DNA of 24,714 nucleotides from Lactobacillus helveticus DSM 20075 = CGMCC 1.1877. Lineage in GTDB: Bacteria; Bacillota; Bacilli; Lactobacillales; Lactobacillaceae. Made by a program: the position numbers and the translations under genes. Location of the stretch: NCBI RefSeq assembly GCF_000160855.1, contig NZ_GG700766.1, forward strand, positions 1-24,714. Direction: 5' to 3'. The notes beneath the pieces were generated by a model. The model saw nothing but the letters and a program-made list of their open reading frames with translations. It was not told the DNA's origin and did not search any database. The first letter of the stretch is position 1; each line of letters starts with the position of its first letter. Shown piece after piece: positions 1-7,500 of the stretch.

Positions 1-940
1 CTATTTTAAATGTTAACTTAAAATCTTGAGTATCATAATCTTCGCCATCAATTTGAGCAAATTCCGGTTTTTGAGTTGTAACCTGAATTTCTTTAGCCTC
101 TATGTAGTGAAATTGGGGTGCATTAACGTGCGATCCATCTTTTAATAATTTGCCAAAAAGATGAATAAATTTGAATAAACTGGGCTTTTCAACAATTACG
201 GTATCTAACTGGTGACTGTAAATATTGGCTTTAGGCAAAATAGCAATTTCGCCACCGAAGTATGGGTGATTAGTTGTAGTGACAAAATAAGCATTCCCAT
301 AGCGAACAGTTTCATTTGCGGTTTTTATGGTCACTGTGAATGTATCTTGTTTTGCCAGAGTCTTGATAATGTTTAAGCCGTAAATTAAGTTGCCAAAATT
401 AATGTGATTTAGTTTCTTTTTTAATTTTTCATTGTTGCTTTGATGAACAACAAATGCATCAAATCCAATACCGAAATTGTTAACAAAATAACCTTGAGGC
501 ATTTTATCAATGTTTGAGGTAAAGAATCCGCAATCAACACGTTCTGGTTCAGGATCCTGCAATAAGTTATTAACTAGTTGCAATGGATCGTTTGTTAGTC
601 CAGCTCCTCGCGCAAAATCGTTTCCTGTTCCTGCCGGTAAATAGGTGATAGGAGTCTCAAGAAAGTTTGATTTTTTAATACCATTTAATACTTCATTAAA
701 AGATCAGTCTCCACCTACGACAATTAAAATGTCATTGGGTGTAGGATTGGTATTAGCATAATCTTGAGCTAATTTGATTAATTCACCAGGATAATGGCTT
801 TTTTGATGACTAAATGGAATGTTTAAATTTTTTAATACTTTTTGCAAGGAATAATCAGCTGCAACTGCATTTCCGTTACCAGCTACTTCATTAACTAATA
901 AATGTACTTTAATTTTTTTATTCATATATCTTATATTCAA
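1..940 (-). pseudogene. dagK: Diacylglycerol/lipid kinase (DagK/YegS-type), interrupted by an in-frame TGA and cut at the window edge
   Basis: Lipid kinases of this family phosphorylate diacylglycerol or a related lipid with ATP at the membrane, recycling diacylglycerol released during lipoteichoic acid synthesis. The first 78 codons read normally and end in VVGGD. The next codon is TGA (704-706), and the same frame then continues without another stop to the window edge. It reads SFNEVLNG, then LPAGTGNDFARG (near 600-640), GFGIDAF-like and GGEIAI-like motifs, and QIDGEDYD close to position 30. The TGA sits exactly where the GGDG nucleotide-binding motif needs its last glycine, so a GGA to TGA change explains it. 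The start is either TTG at 940, with GGAG nine bases upstream, or ATG at 925, with no clear ribosome binding site. It follows rnjA on the same strand. The family is clear; real decay versus sequencing error cannot be decided here. Confidence 0.85.
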
Positions 941-963
941 AATAAAAGACTCCCGAAGGAGTC
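938..963 (-). terminator. rnjA terminator with a C(UUCG)G loop
   Basis: Read on the minus strand, GACTCC-TTCG-GGAGTC forms a 6-bp stem closed by a very stable UUCG tetraloop and followed by TTTTATTTT. It begins six bases after the rnjA stop. Its 3' arm contains GGAG, which also lies nine bases before the TTG start of the lipid kinase gene, so terminator and ribosome binding site overlap. Confidence 0.8.
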
Positions 964-969
964 TAATTT

Positions 970-2649
970 TTATTTCTTTTCAATAATGATTGGCAAAATC
1001 ATTGGTCGCCGTTCAGTCTTAGAATAAAGGAAATCAGAAAGATTTTCAGAAATTGCTTTCTTAATATCACTTTCCTTAGGCTTGTCTGATTTAGCCATTT
1101 CATTTCTAAGTACGTGGTAGACATGTTTTTGAGCCTGATTGATTAACTCAGTTGATTCACGCATGTAGACGAAACCACGACTGAGAATATCAGGACCAGC
1201 TAAGACACGTTTATGTTTGTAGTCAACAGTTGCTACTGCCACAACCAATCCTTCGTCTGAAAGAATTTGACGATCATGGACAACAACATTACCGACATCT
1301 GCAGTACCTGAAGTATCAACATAAACATCGTCTGCTGGAATTCTACCAGCAATTCTAGCTCCGTTAGGTCCAAAACATACGACTTCACCATTAGACAACA
1401 CGAAAGTATTTTCTGCAGGTACGCCAGCTTCTTGAGCTAATTGCGTATGAATAACCTGCATTCTATACTCACCGTGAACTGGAATCATGTACTTAGGTTT
1501 AGATAAACGCACCATCATCTTTAATTCTTCTTGACCACCGTGACCAGAAGTGTGGACGTTGTTAACACGACCATGGATGACATTAGCGCCGCCTTCCATT
1601 AATTTATTAATTAAGTGGTTTACGCTCAATGTGTTTCCTGGAATTGGGTTAGAAGAGAAGATAACTGTGTCACCAGGCTGTAAAGTTATTTGTCTGTGAG
1701 TACCATTGGCAATTCTTGAAAGAGCTGCTAATGGTTCACCTTGTGATCCAGTACATAGGATCATAACTTTATCTGGTGGTAATTTGTTGATTTCTTCTGC
1801 ATTAACGATTAAATCTCTGGGTACATTTAAGTATCCTAAATCAATACCATTAGCAACGCCGTTTTCCATACTACGTCCAAAAATGGCAACTTTTCTACCG
1901 ATATCAATAGCGGCTTGAATAGCTGTTGATACACGATAAAGATTAGAGGCAAATGTTGCGAAAATAATTCGCCCATGGATACCAGTAATAATGTTATGAA
2001 GTGACTGTGCAACGAATCTTTCAGATTTGGTAAACTGAGTAACTTCAGCGTTAGTAGAATCTGAAAGAAGTGCAAGTACTCCTTCTTTACCTAGTTGAGC
2101 CATTTTTTGAAAGTCTGGTGCAGGTTGATTCATTACAGGTGTTAAGTCAAACTTAAAATCACCAGTAAAGACTACAGCACCAAGTGGCGTATGAACGGCA
2201 ATTCCTAAAGTATCATGAATGGAGTGAGTGGTTCTGAAGAAAGAAACAGAGAGTTTCTTAAATTTTAAAACCGTATCTTCATGTTCTTCATGTAGTTCGG
2301 TAGTCTTTAAAATTCCGTGTTCCTCTAACTTGCCTCTGATTAATGAAAGGGCAAATGGAGTTGCATAAACAGGAATTTCAGGTATCTTTTCCAATAAAAA
2401 TGGAATACCACCAATGTGGTCTTCATGTCCGTGACTAACTACAAGAGCTTTAATCTTCTTACGGTTTTTAATTAGGTATGAATAATCAGAAATAACGTAA
2501 TTAATACCTAATAAATCGTCTTCGGGGAATTTAATACCACAGTCCATGATGATAATTTCATCCTGATACTGCACACAATACATATTTTTACCGATTTCAT
2601 GCAAACCCCCGATTGCATAAACGGCTACTTCATTATTTTTAATTCGCAC
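970..2649 (-). CDS. rnjA: Ribonuclease J1
   Basis: RNase J1 is a metallo-beta-lactamase/beta-CASP ribonuclease with 5'-3' exonuclease and endonuclease activity, central to mRNA decay and rRNA maturation in Firmicutes. This 559-residue protein has the intact metal motif HGHEDH (residues 73-78), H142, the aspartate of FTGDFKFD (about 162-168), LLSDSTNAE (about 194-202), HTSGHGGQEEL (about 366-376) and HGEYR (392-396), so it should be catalytically active. The start is GTG, six bases after the rpoY stop. The protein ends in the usual RRPMILP(I)IIEKK tail. It is co-transcribed with rpoY, as is typical. The second RNase J in the window (14522-16294) has lost key residues, so this is the J1-type member. 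Confidence 0.96.
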   Translation of the reverse strand: MRIKNNEVAVYAIGGLHEIGKNMYCVQYQDEIIIMDCGIKFPEDDLLGINYVISDYSYLIKNRKKIKALVVSHGHEDHIGGIPFLLEKIPEIPVYATPFALSLIRGKLEEHGILKTTELHEEHEDTVLKFKKLSVSFFRTTHSIHDTLGIAVHTPLGAVVFTGDFKFDLTPVMNQPAPDFQKMAQLGKEGVLALLSDSTNAEVTQFTKSERFVAQSLHNIITGIHGRIIFATFASNLYRVSTAIQAAIDIGRKVAIFGRSMENGVANGIDLGYLNVPRDLIVNAEEINKLPPDKVMILCTGSQGEPLAALSRIANGTHRQITLQPGDTVIFSSNPIPGNTLSVNHLINKLMEGGANVIHGRVNNVHTSGHGGQEELKMMVRLSKPKYMIPVHGEYRMQVIHTQLAQEAGVPAENTFVLSNGEVVCFGPNGARIAGRIPADDVYVDTSGTADVGNVVVHDRQILSDEGLVVAVATVDYKHKRVLAGPDILSRGFVYMRESTELINQAQKHVYHVLRNEMAKSDKPKESDIKKAISENLSDFLYSKTERRPMILPIIIEKK

Positions 2650-2655
2650 TCTTTA

Positions 2656-2877
2656 TTACTTCTTATCGAACTTAGTTAACTTAAAGTCAGCATGTTCTTT
2701 TTCGTAAGCTAAAGAATTGCCTGTTAATTCTTGGATGAGTTCAATGTTGTAGGGGGTATTGTCCTCAACCGTACTTCTTGCTTCGACCATGTTGTCAGCT
2801 TCCATGTAAAGAGTTTGAGTGGTTTCTCTACGTGGGTTGACAATTTTGTCTTTTTGATACAAAACTTTGTAAATCAT
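2656..2877 (-). CDS. rpoY: RNA polymerase epsilon subunit (RpoY, formerly DUF1447)
   Basis: This 73-residue protein matches the RpoY family, a small auxiliary RNA polymerase subunit of Firmicutes that binds near the DNA entry channel and is structurally related to phage Gp2-like polymerase-binding proteins. The N-terminus MIYKVLYQ, the NPRRE segment and the YNIE(L/F)I...L segment are typical. The ATG at 2877 has AAGGAG eight bases upstream. It heads the rpoY-rnjA operon, an arrangement conserved in Bacillales and Lactobacillales. An extended -10 promoter and a 14-base palindrome lie upstream. Confidence 0.92.
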   Translation of the reverse strand: MIYKVLYQKDKIVNPRRETTQTLYMEADNMVEARSTVEDNTPYNIELIQELTGNSLAYEKEHADFKLTKFDKK

Positions 2878-2916
2878 AAATGATTCTCCTTAATTAATGT
2901 ATAAACGTTCAATTTA

Positions 2917-2930
2917 GAGTGAATTCACTC
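2917..2930. repeat. Perfect 14-bp palindrome in the rpoY-rnjA 5' leader
   Basis: GAGTGAATTCACTC is a perfect inverted repeat. It lies a few bases downstream of the predicted rpoY transcription start and about 40 bases before the rpoY start codon. It could be an operator or, in RNA, a stem close to the 5' end. No U-run follows, so it is not a terminator. Confidence 0.6.
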
Positions 2931-2944
2931 CATAGCTAATAAAA

Positions 2945-2972
2945 ATTTTATCATATTTGTAAAGCTAAGTAT
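2945..2972 (-). promoter_or_regulatory. Predicted rpoY-rnjA promoter (extended -10)
   Basis: On the minus strand a TAAAAT box (2945-2950) is preceded by TGA, giving an extended -10. A weak -35 ATACTT (2967-2972) lies 16 bases upstream. Transcription would begin near 2938, leaving a leader of about 60 nt that contains the palindrome at 2917-2930. Confidence 0.5.
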
Positions 2973-3031
2973 ATAAATATGTTTAGATCGATTTTCATTT
3001 GAAAATTATTAAGAAATTCATGTGATAATCA

Positions 3032-3060
3032 TTGACGTAAAATAACATTAGTTGTACTAT
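3032..3060 (+). promoter_or_regulatory. Strong sigma-A promoter of the candidate small RNA
   Basis: TTGACG (3032-3037), an exact 17-base spacer and TACTAT (3055-3060) form a near-consensus housekeeping promoter. No credible gene start follows in the plus direction; the next element is a terminator about 85 bases downstream. Confidence 0.75.
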
Positions 3061-3066
3061 GGTCTT

Positions 3067-3176
3067 GTAGTGAATAATGAATAAACTCATTTACTCGCTA
3101 CAAGAAGTCTCTTCAGTCTTCTTAATTCATTCCCAATGTATGAACCACTGGTCCAGTCACTCAGTGGTTTTATTTT
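3067..3176 (+). ncRNA. Candidate small RNA of about 110 nt with four hairpins
   Basis: A strong promoter (3032-3060) and an intrinsic terminator (3143-3176) frame a compact, structured transcript between rpoY and def. The first hairpin pairs CTTGTAG (3064-3070) with CTACAAG (3098-3104) and continues inward with TGA and TAA pairings; its outermost bases may lie just before +1. The second pairs AAGAAG (3102-3107) with CTTCTT near 3118, with CT/AG further in. The third pairs TTCAT with ATGAA around a CCC-containing loop. The fourth is the terminator, AACCACTG/CAGTGGTT followed by a U-rich tail. An ATG-led frame exists from 3078 but lacks a ribosome binding site and runs through the terminator, so I do not call it a gene. 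I recognise no known RNA family; 6S RNA is longer and folds differently. Confidence 0.6.
3143..3176 (+). terminator. Terminator of the candidate small RNA
   Basis: A perfect 8-bp stem, AACCACTG (3143-3150) with CAGTGGTT (3162-3169), is followed by TTATTTT. It faces the promoter at 3032-3060, and no other plus-strand transcript is evident upstream. Confidence 0.8.
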
Positions 3177-3186
3177 ATTATAATAT

Positions 3187-3217
3187 AAAAAGAGCCTGCT
3201 TATGCAGACTCTTTTTT
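3187..3217 (-). terminator. def terminator (symmetrical, works in both directions)
   Basis: AAAAAGAG-C-CTGC-ttat-GCAG-A-CTCTTTTT forms a hairpin with one internal mismatch, with A and T runs on both sides. It lies 15 bases after the def stop and just beyond the plus-strand small-RNA terminator, so it insulates two converging units. Confidence 0.85.
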
Positions 3218-3231
3218 GATTTAAATAACAT

Positions 3232-3786
3232 TTAGGAAATAACTACTGTGTCTTCCTTAAGTGCAAATGGTTCTTTTTTATTAATTCTGTCATAAAAGAG
3301 GTGACCGTTAAGGTGATCGATTTCATGAGAAGAAACAATTGCTGGATAATCTTTCAAGCGAATAGTTTTTTCTTCTCCATCAACAGTGTAGTAATGAATA
3401 GTTAACTTGTCTGGACGTGGTACATAGCCATTAATTACTTTGTCAACGCTAAGGCAACCTTCACCTTCGCTAAGGCAAGCTTGACGTACAGATTCAGAAA
3501 CAATTTCTGGGTTAACGTAAACTTCCTTAAAGATGATTTCGCCTTTATCATCAGGAACTAAAAGCGCAGCCATTTGTACGCCTTCACCAACTTGAGGTGC
3601 AGCTAATCCAACACCTGCTCTAAGTTGATGCTTTTCAGCGATCTTTGGATCTTGTGAATTAACTAAATATTCCATCATGTCTTCTGCTAATTGCTTGTAA
3701 TGGTCACTAAGCGGAAAAGTTAAAGGCTTAGCAACTTGACGTAAAACGGGATCACCGTCACGCACAATATCTTTCATTAAGATCAA
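3232..3786 (-). CDS. def: Peptide deformylase
   Basis: This enzyme removes the N-formyl group from nascent proteins, using a metal ion held by one cysteine and two histidines. All three signature motifs are present: [10 protein letters not shown] (about 58-67), EGCLS (109-113, metal-binding Cys111) and HEIDH (154-158). The 184-residue length and the insertion between the first two motifs fit the type II deformylases of Gram-positive bacteria. I prefer the TTG start at 3786, because AAGGAG lies eight bases upstream; the ATG three codons later would be 17 bases away from it. It stands alone on the minus strand with its own terminator and is divergent from the typA leader. Confidence 0.95.
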   Translation of the reverse strand: MILMKDIVRDGDPVLRQVAKPLTFPLSDHYKQLAEDMMEYLVNSQDPKIAEKHQLRAGVGLAAPQVGEGVQMAALLVPDDKGEIIFKEVYVNPEIVSESVRQACLSEGEGCLSVDKVINGYVPRPDKLTIHYYTVDGEEKTIRLKDYPAIVSSHEIDHLNGHLFYDRINKKEPFALKEDTVVIS

Positions 3787-3894
3787 AATAATTACTCCTT
3801 TTTTAAAAACTTATCTAATATATTTTTACCATATTTCAAGCGATTTTGCTTGATTTTAGATGAAAACAATTAAAAGTTAACTTATTGTTAAGCG

Positions 3895-3923
3895 TTGACC
3901 TGCGTGCAGTTAGGTGGTAAAAT
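3895..3923 (+). promoter_or_regulatory. typA promoter
   Basis: TTGACC (3895-3900), a 17-base spacer and TAAAAT (3918-3923) make a strong sigma-A promoter. The predicted start is near 3930. No other promoter can fit between the leader terminator (ending 4013) and the typA ribosome binding site (4024). Confidence 0.75.
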
Positions 3924-3929
3924 TCACTA

Positions 3930-4013
3930 ACGTAACTATACAGATCAGAAATAGAAGCACTTCGATAAGGCGCAACTGCGTTACCGAAACTGTGACAGAG
4001 TCACAGTTTTTTT
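3930..4013 (+). ncRNA. typA leader RNA ending in an intrinsic terminator: candidate attenuator or small RNA
   Basis: The transcript from the 3895 promoter carries two stems. The first pairs TTCG (3961-3964) with CGAA (3985-3988) and continues inward through TAA/TTA and GC/GC pairs around a CAAC-like loop. The second is a terminator: a perfect 10-bp stem AAACTGTGAC/GTCACAGTTT (3987-4009), three-base loop AGA, run of seven Ts. It ends ten bases before the typA GGGGAGG. Because typA has no promoter after it, typA must be expressed by read-through, which points to attenuation. An internal alternative pairing is weak (TAACG near 3928 with CGTTA near 3979-3983), so the trigger is unknown. The first stem and the terminator share a few bases near 3987, so they may compete. 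Confidence 0.6.
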
Positions 4014-4037
4014 ATTGAAGAGTGGGGAGGAATACTT

Positions 4038-5882
4038 TTGTCAGAAAAAAGAAGAGACGATCTTAGAAATATCGCTATCATTGCCCACGTTGACCACGGT
4101 AAAACTACTTTGGTTAACCAATTATTAAAGCAATCCGATACTTTGCCAGAACATATGGATCTGGAAGATCGTGCTATGGACTCAAACGCTATTGAACGTG
4201 AACGTGGTATTACTATTTTATCTAAGAATACTGCTGTTCGATACAAGGATACTACTATCAACATCTTGGATACACCAGGTCACGCCGACTTCGGTGGAGA
4301 AGTTGAACGTGTTATGCACATGGTAGACGGAGCATTGCTTTTGGTTGATGCTTATGAAGGTCCAATGCCACAGACTCGTTTTGTTTTGAAGAAGGCTTTG
4401 GAAGCTGGTGTAAAGCCAATTGTTGTTTTGAACAAGATTGATCGTCCAGGTGCTCGTCCTAAGAAGGTTTTGGATGATGTGCTTGAACTCTTCATCGAAT
4501 TAGGTGCTAACGATGAACAGCTTGACTTCCCAGTTGTTTACGCATCAGCTTTGAATGGTACTTCATCATACGATGCAGATCCAAGTACTCAAAAGGAAAC
4601 TATGGATCCTATCTTTGATACCATTATTAAGAATATTCCTGCTCCAATCGACAATTCAGATGAGCCTTTGCAATTCCAAATCACAATGCTTGACTGGGAT
4701 GACTACGTTGGTCGAATTGGTGTTGGTAGAATTTACCGTGGTAAGGTTAAGGTTGGAGACAACATCACTGTTATGAAGCGCGATTGCTCTACTCAAAACT
4801 TCCGCGTTACTAAGTTATTCGGTTACTTCGGTTTGAAGCGTAACGAAATTAAGGAAGCTAAGGCTGGAGACATTGTTGCCATTAGTGGTATTAATGATAT
4901 TTATGTTGGTGAAACTATTGCTTCAGCAGAACATCCAGAAGCATTACCACTTCTTAAGATTGATCCACCAACACTTCAAATGGACTTTGCAGCCAATGAC
5001 TCACCATTTGCAGGTCGTGAAGGTGATCAAGTAACACCTAAGAAGCTTGAAGACCGTTTGATTCGTCAAACTCGTACTGATGTTTCATTGAAGGTTGAAC
5101 CTACTGATCAATTGAATGCATGGACTGTTTCTGGTCGTGGTGAACTTCACCTATCAATTTTGGTTGAAGAGCTTCGTCGTGAAGGATTCGAATTACAACT
5201 TTCACGTCCTAAGGTTATTTACCGTGAGATCGATGGTACTATGTGTGAACCATTTGAATCTGTACAAATTGATACTCCAGATGAATACGTTGGTTCAGTT
5301 ATTGATTCTCTTTCACAAAGAAAAGGTGAAATGAAGAACATGGAATCAACTGGTAACGGTCAAACTCGTCTTGAATTCTTAGTTCCATCACGTGGTTTGA
5401 TTGGTTACAACAACGAATTCATGTCACAAACTGGTGGTTACGGTATCATGAACCACACCTTTGAAGCATACAAGCCAGTAGTTAAGAATTGGAACCCAGG
5501 TCGTCGTAATGGTGCTTTGGTATCAATTAATCAAGGTCAATCAACCACTTACTCACTTCAATCAGTTGAACAACGTGGTGAATTATTCATCGGCGCTGGT
5601 GTTGAAGTTTACGAAGGTATGATCGTTGGTCAATCATCACGTGAACGTGATATTGCTGTTAACGTAACTAAGGGTAAGAACTTGACTAACACCCGTGCTG
5701 CAGGTAAGGACCATGCTGCTGCAATCAAGACCCCTAGAACTTTGACTCTTGAAGAAGCTATCGAATTCTTGAACGATGATGAATACTGTGAAGTAACTCC
5801 GGAATCAATTCGTTTACGTAAGAAGATTTTGAACACTTCAGAACGTCAAAAGGCTGATAAGAAGCGTAACCGTGCTAATTAA
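4038..5882 (+). CDS. typA: Ribosome-associated translational GTPase TypA/BipA
   Basis: TypA/BipA is an EF-G-like GTPase that binds the ribosome and is needed for ribosome assembly and growth at low temperature and under stress. The 614-residue protein has AHVDHGKTT (G1, about 16-24), ERGITI (switch I), DTPGHADF (G3) and NKIDRPGA (G4). The EF-Tu-like domain 2, the domain V region and the BipA-specific C-terminal region with its basic tail follow. The start is TTG at 4038, eight bases after a very strong GGGGAGG. Its codons are biased toward the set seen in tuf and rpsO, as expected for a well-expressed gene. It is the only gene between its leader and the terminator at 5897. Confidence 0.96.
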   Translation: MSEKRRDDLRNIAIIAHVDHGKTTLVNQLLKQSDTLPEHMDLEDRAMDSNAIERERGITILSKNTAVRYKDTTINILDTPGHADFGGEVERVMHMVDGALLLVDAYEGPMPQTRFVLKKALEAGVKPIVVLNKIDRPGARPKKVLDDVLELFIELGANDEQLDFPVVYASALNGTSSYDADPSTQKETMDPIFDTIIKNIPAPIDNSDEPLQFQITMLDWDDYVGRIGVGRIYRGKVKVGDNITVMKRDCSTQNFRVTKLFGYFGLKRNEIKEAKAGDIVAISGINDIYVGETIASAEHPEALPLLKIDPPTLQMDFAANDSPFAGREGDQVTPKKLEDRLIRQTRTDVSLKVEPTDQLNAWTVSGRGELHLSILVEELRREGFELQLSRPKVIYREIDGTMCEPFESVQIDTPDEYVGSVIDSLSQRKGEMKNMESTGNGQTRLEFLVPSRGLIGYNNEFMSQTGGYGIMNHTFEAYKPVVKNWNPGRRNGALVSINQGQSTTYSLQSVEQRGELFIGAGVEVYEGMIVGQSSRERDIAVNVTKGKNLTNTRAAGKDHAAAIKTPRTLTLEEAIEFLNDDEYCEVTPESIRLRKKILNTSERQKADKKRNRAN

Positions 5883-5896
5883 TTTTAGATAATCTT

Positions 5897-5933
5897 AAAA
5901 AGGTCATCACTTAATAGAAGTGGTGGCCTTTTT
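5897..5933 (+). terminator. typA terminator
   Basis: AAAAAGG..CACTT-aatag-AAGTG..CCTTTTT forms a long hairpin with small internal mismatches and a T-run, 15 bases after the typA stop. Confidence 0.85.
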
Positions 5934-5977
5934 GTTTTATAATGAAAAAGTATTATTTCATAAAAGGGGCAACGCTC

Positions 5978-7159
5978 GTGCGTCGAAAATTAAGATACCT
6001 TAACTATCGTATATTTATCCCGTATCTAATTTTGGTAGTACTGGGGATAGTTTTGGTTTATTCAGCAAGTTCAGATATTTTATTAGTTAATGGTTTTAAA
6101 CCAAATGTTTACGGCATTAGGCAGGCAATTTATGCTGTAGTGGCCTTCTTATTTTTTGGTGTTCCATTTTTTGCATTAAAAATAAAAGTATTTAAAAGTC
6201 CTAAATTTGTTGCGGGCTTTTTAATTATTTGTATTTTGATGCTGGTATGGCTAGTTTTCTTGCGGCTCTTTCATAGTTCGGCGGCAGTTAATGGTGCTGT
6301 GGGTTGGATTAATTTAGGTTTTATGAATTTGCAGCCACTGGAAGTTACCAAATTAGCATTAGTTATTTACTTAGCTTATGTTTTAGATCGGCAAGATGGA
6401 AAATTTACTAGAGGAAGAATTAAGACTAATTTATCTCATCCAGCCATCTTAGCCGCATTTTTAATGTGCTTAGTTATTGTTGAGCCCGATTTAGGTGGTA
6501 CAGCAATTCTTTTTATGATTACTCTGGTAATGTTTTCGGTATCAGGCATACCAGCTAAATTAGCTTTGACTTGGTTAATCGGCATCGCACTTTTTATTGG
6601 GCTTGTGGTGCTTTTAATCATTATTTGGAATCCTGAATTTTTGCAAAAGAGTTATCAATTCCAACGATTAATGTCGTTTTTGCATCCGTTTGAACTAGAA
6701 AGAAAAGGTGGAGCACAGTTAGTAAATTCCTACTATGCTATCCATAATGGCGGAATATTAGGAGTTGGACTAGGTAATAGTATGCAAAAAAGAGGCTACT
6801 TGCCAGAGCCATATACTGACTTTATTTTGTCAATCACAGCGGAAGAAATAGGGGTAATTTTAACTATTTTATTAGTAGGATTATTATTCTATCTAATGCT
6901 GGAAATCATGAATGTTGGTATTCATGCCGTTTCTCAATTCGACGCCTTAATTTGTTTTGGTGTTGCCACAATTATTTTTACCGAAGCATTTTTTAATATA
7001 GGGGCCGTATTAGGGCTATTGCCAATTACTGGGGTAACGCTGCCGTTTATTTCATATGGTGGTTCTTCTATGATTGTGTTAACCGCAGCGATTGGATTAG
7101 TTTTAAATGTCTCTGCAAATGAAAAAATGCTCAAAGAAAAGGATGAAACAGTAGCGTGA
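5978..7159 (+). CDS. ftsW: Cell division lipid II polymerase/SEDS protein FtsW
   Basis: This is a SEDS-family membrane protein (393 residues from the chosen start) with about ten hydrophobic segments. FtsW polymerises lipid II glycan strands at the septum together with a class B penicillin-binding protein. Family motifs include YSASS near the first helix, VEPDLGG in the middle, and the C-terminal GVTLPFISYGGSS. I choose GTG at 5978 because AAAGGGG lies eight bases upstream. The in-frame ATG at 5942 has no ribosome binding site and overlaps a TATAAT sequence (5938-5943). FtsW rather than RodA is inferred from its position before ylbG-rsmD-coaD. Its stop overlaps the ylbG start (GTGA). Confidence 0.9.
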   Translation: MRRKLRYLNYRIFIPYLILVVLGIVLVYSASSDILLVNGFKPNVYGIRQAIYAVVAFLFFGVPFFALKIKVFKSPKFVAGFLIICILMLVWLVFLRLFHSSAAVNGAVGWINLGFMNLQPLEVTKLALVIYLAYVLDRQDGKFTRGRIKTNLSHPAILAAFLMCLVIVEPDLGGTAILFMITLVMFSVSGIPAKLALTWLIGIALFIGLVVLLIIIWNPEFLQKSYQFQRLMSFLHPFELERKGGAQLVNSYYAIHNGGILGVGLGNSMQKRGYLPEPYTDFILSITAEEIGVILTILLVGLLFYLMLEIMNVGIHAVSQFDALICFGVATIIFTEAFFNIGAVLGLLPITGVTLPFISYGGSSMIVLTAAIGLVLNVSANEKMLKEKDETVA

Positions 7160-7500
7160 GTATTAATCAAGAAATAGAAAATACACATTTAACTAAGCGT
7201 GTTGCATTAATTATTTATCTAAAATCTGTCAGTGATCAGTACAAATTGCGTCATTATGGCGATATAGTTTATTTCTCTAAAAAAATGAAATATTGCATTT
7301 TATACGTAAATCGCAAAGAAGCTAAAGATGTGAAAAATCAAATAGTCCAACTAGATTTTGTAAATTATGTCGAAATTTCTCCTGAAGAAAAGGTCAATTT
7401 AGATAGCCAACATATTGAAGGACAGTTGGTTAAAATGGCTAAAGAAGCAGAGAAAAAGTTACAACTTGAACAAGAGAAGAATGAGGATCAAATGCAATGA
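7156..7500 (+). CDS. ylbG: YlbG-like DUF2129 protein
   Basis: This 114-residue cytosolic protein matches the DUF2129/YlbG family of Firmicutes, whose molecular role is not known. The core runs from KRVALIIYLKS (about 15-25) through YGDIVYFSKKMKYCILYVN to FVNYVEISPEEK. The C-terminus is a charged, Glu/Lys-rich helix, probably a short coiled coil. The GTG start overlaps the ftsW stop and the stop overlaps the rsmD start (ATGA), so its translation is coupled on both sides. The position next to rsmD and coaD matches the ylbG-ylbH-ylbI order of Bacillus. Confidence 0.85.
   Translation: MSINQEIENTHLTKRVALIIYLKSVSDQYKLRHYGDIVYFSKKMKYCILYVNRKEAKDVKNQIVQLDFVNYVEISPEEKVNLDSQHIEGQLVKMAKEAEKKLQLEQEKNEDQMQ

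Noticed and set aside
704..706. TGA read as tryptophan or selenocysteine in the lipid kinase
   Set aside because: The position requires glycine for the GGDG motif, neighbouring genes use TGA as a normal stop (ftsW, ylbG, comEC), and I see no selenocysteine signals.
3067..3176. 6S RNA
   Set aside because: The transcript is much shorter than typical 6S RNA and forms a chain of separate hairpins rather than one long rod with a central bubble.
3078..3236. Small ORF of about 50 codons starting inside the candidate small RNA
   Set aside because: It lacks a ribosome binding site, runs through two terminator hairpins and has no protein-like composition.
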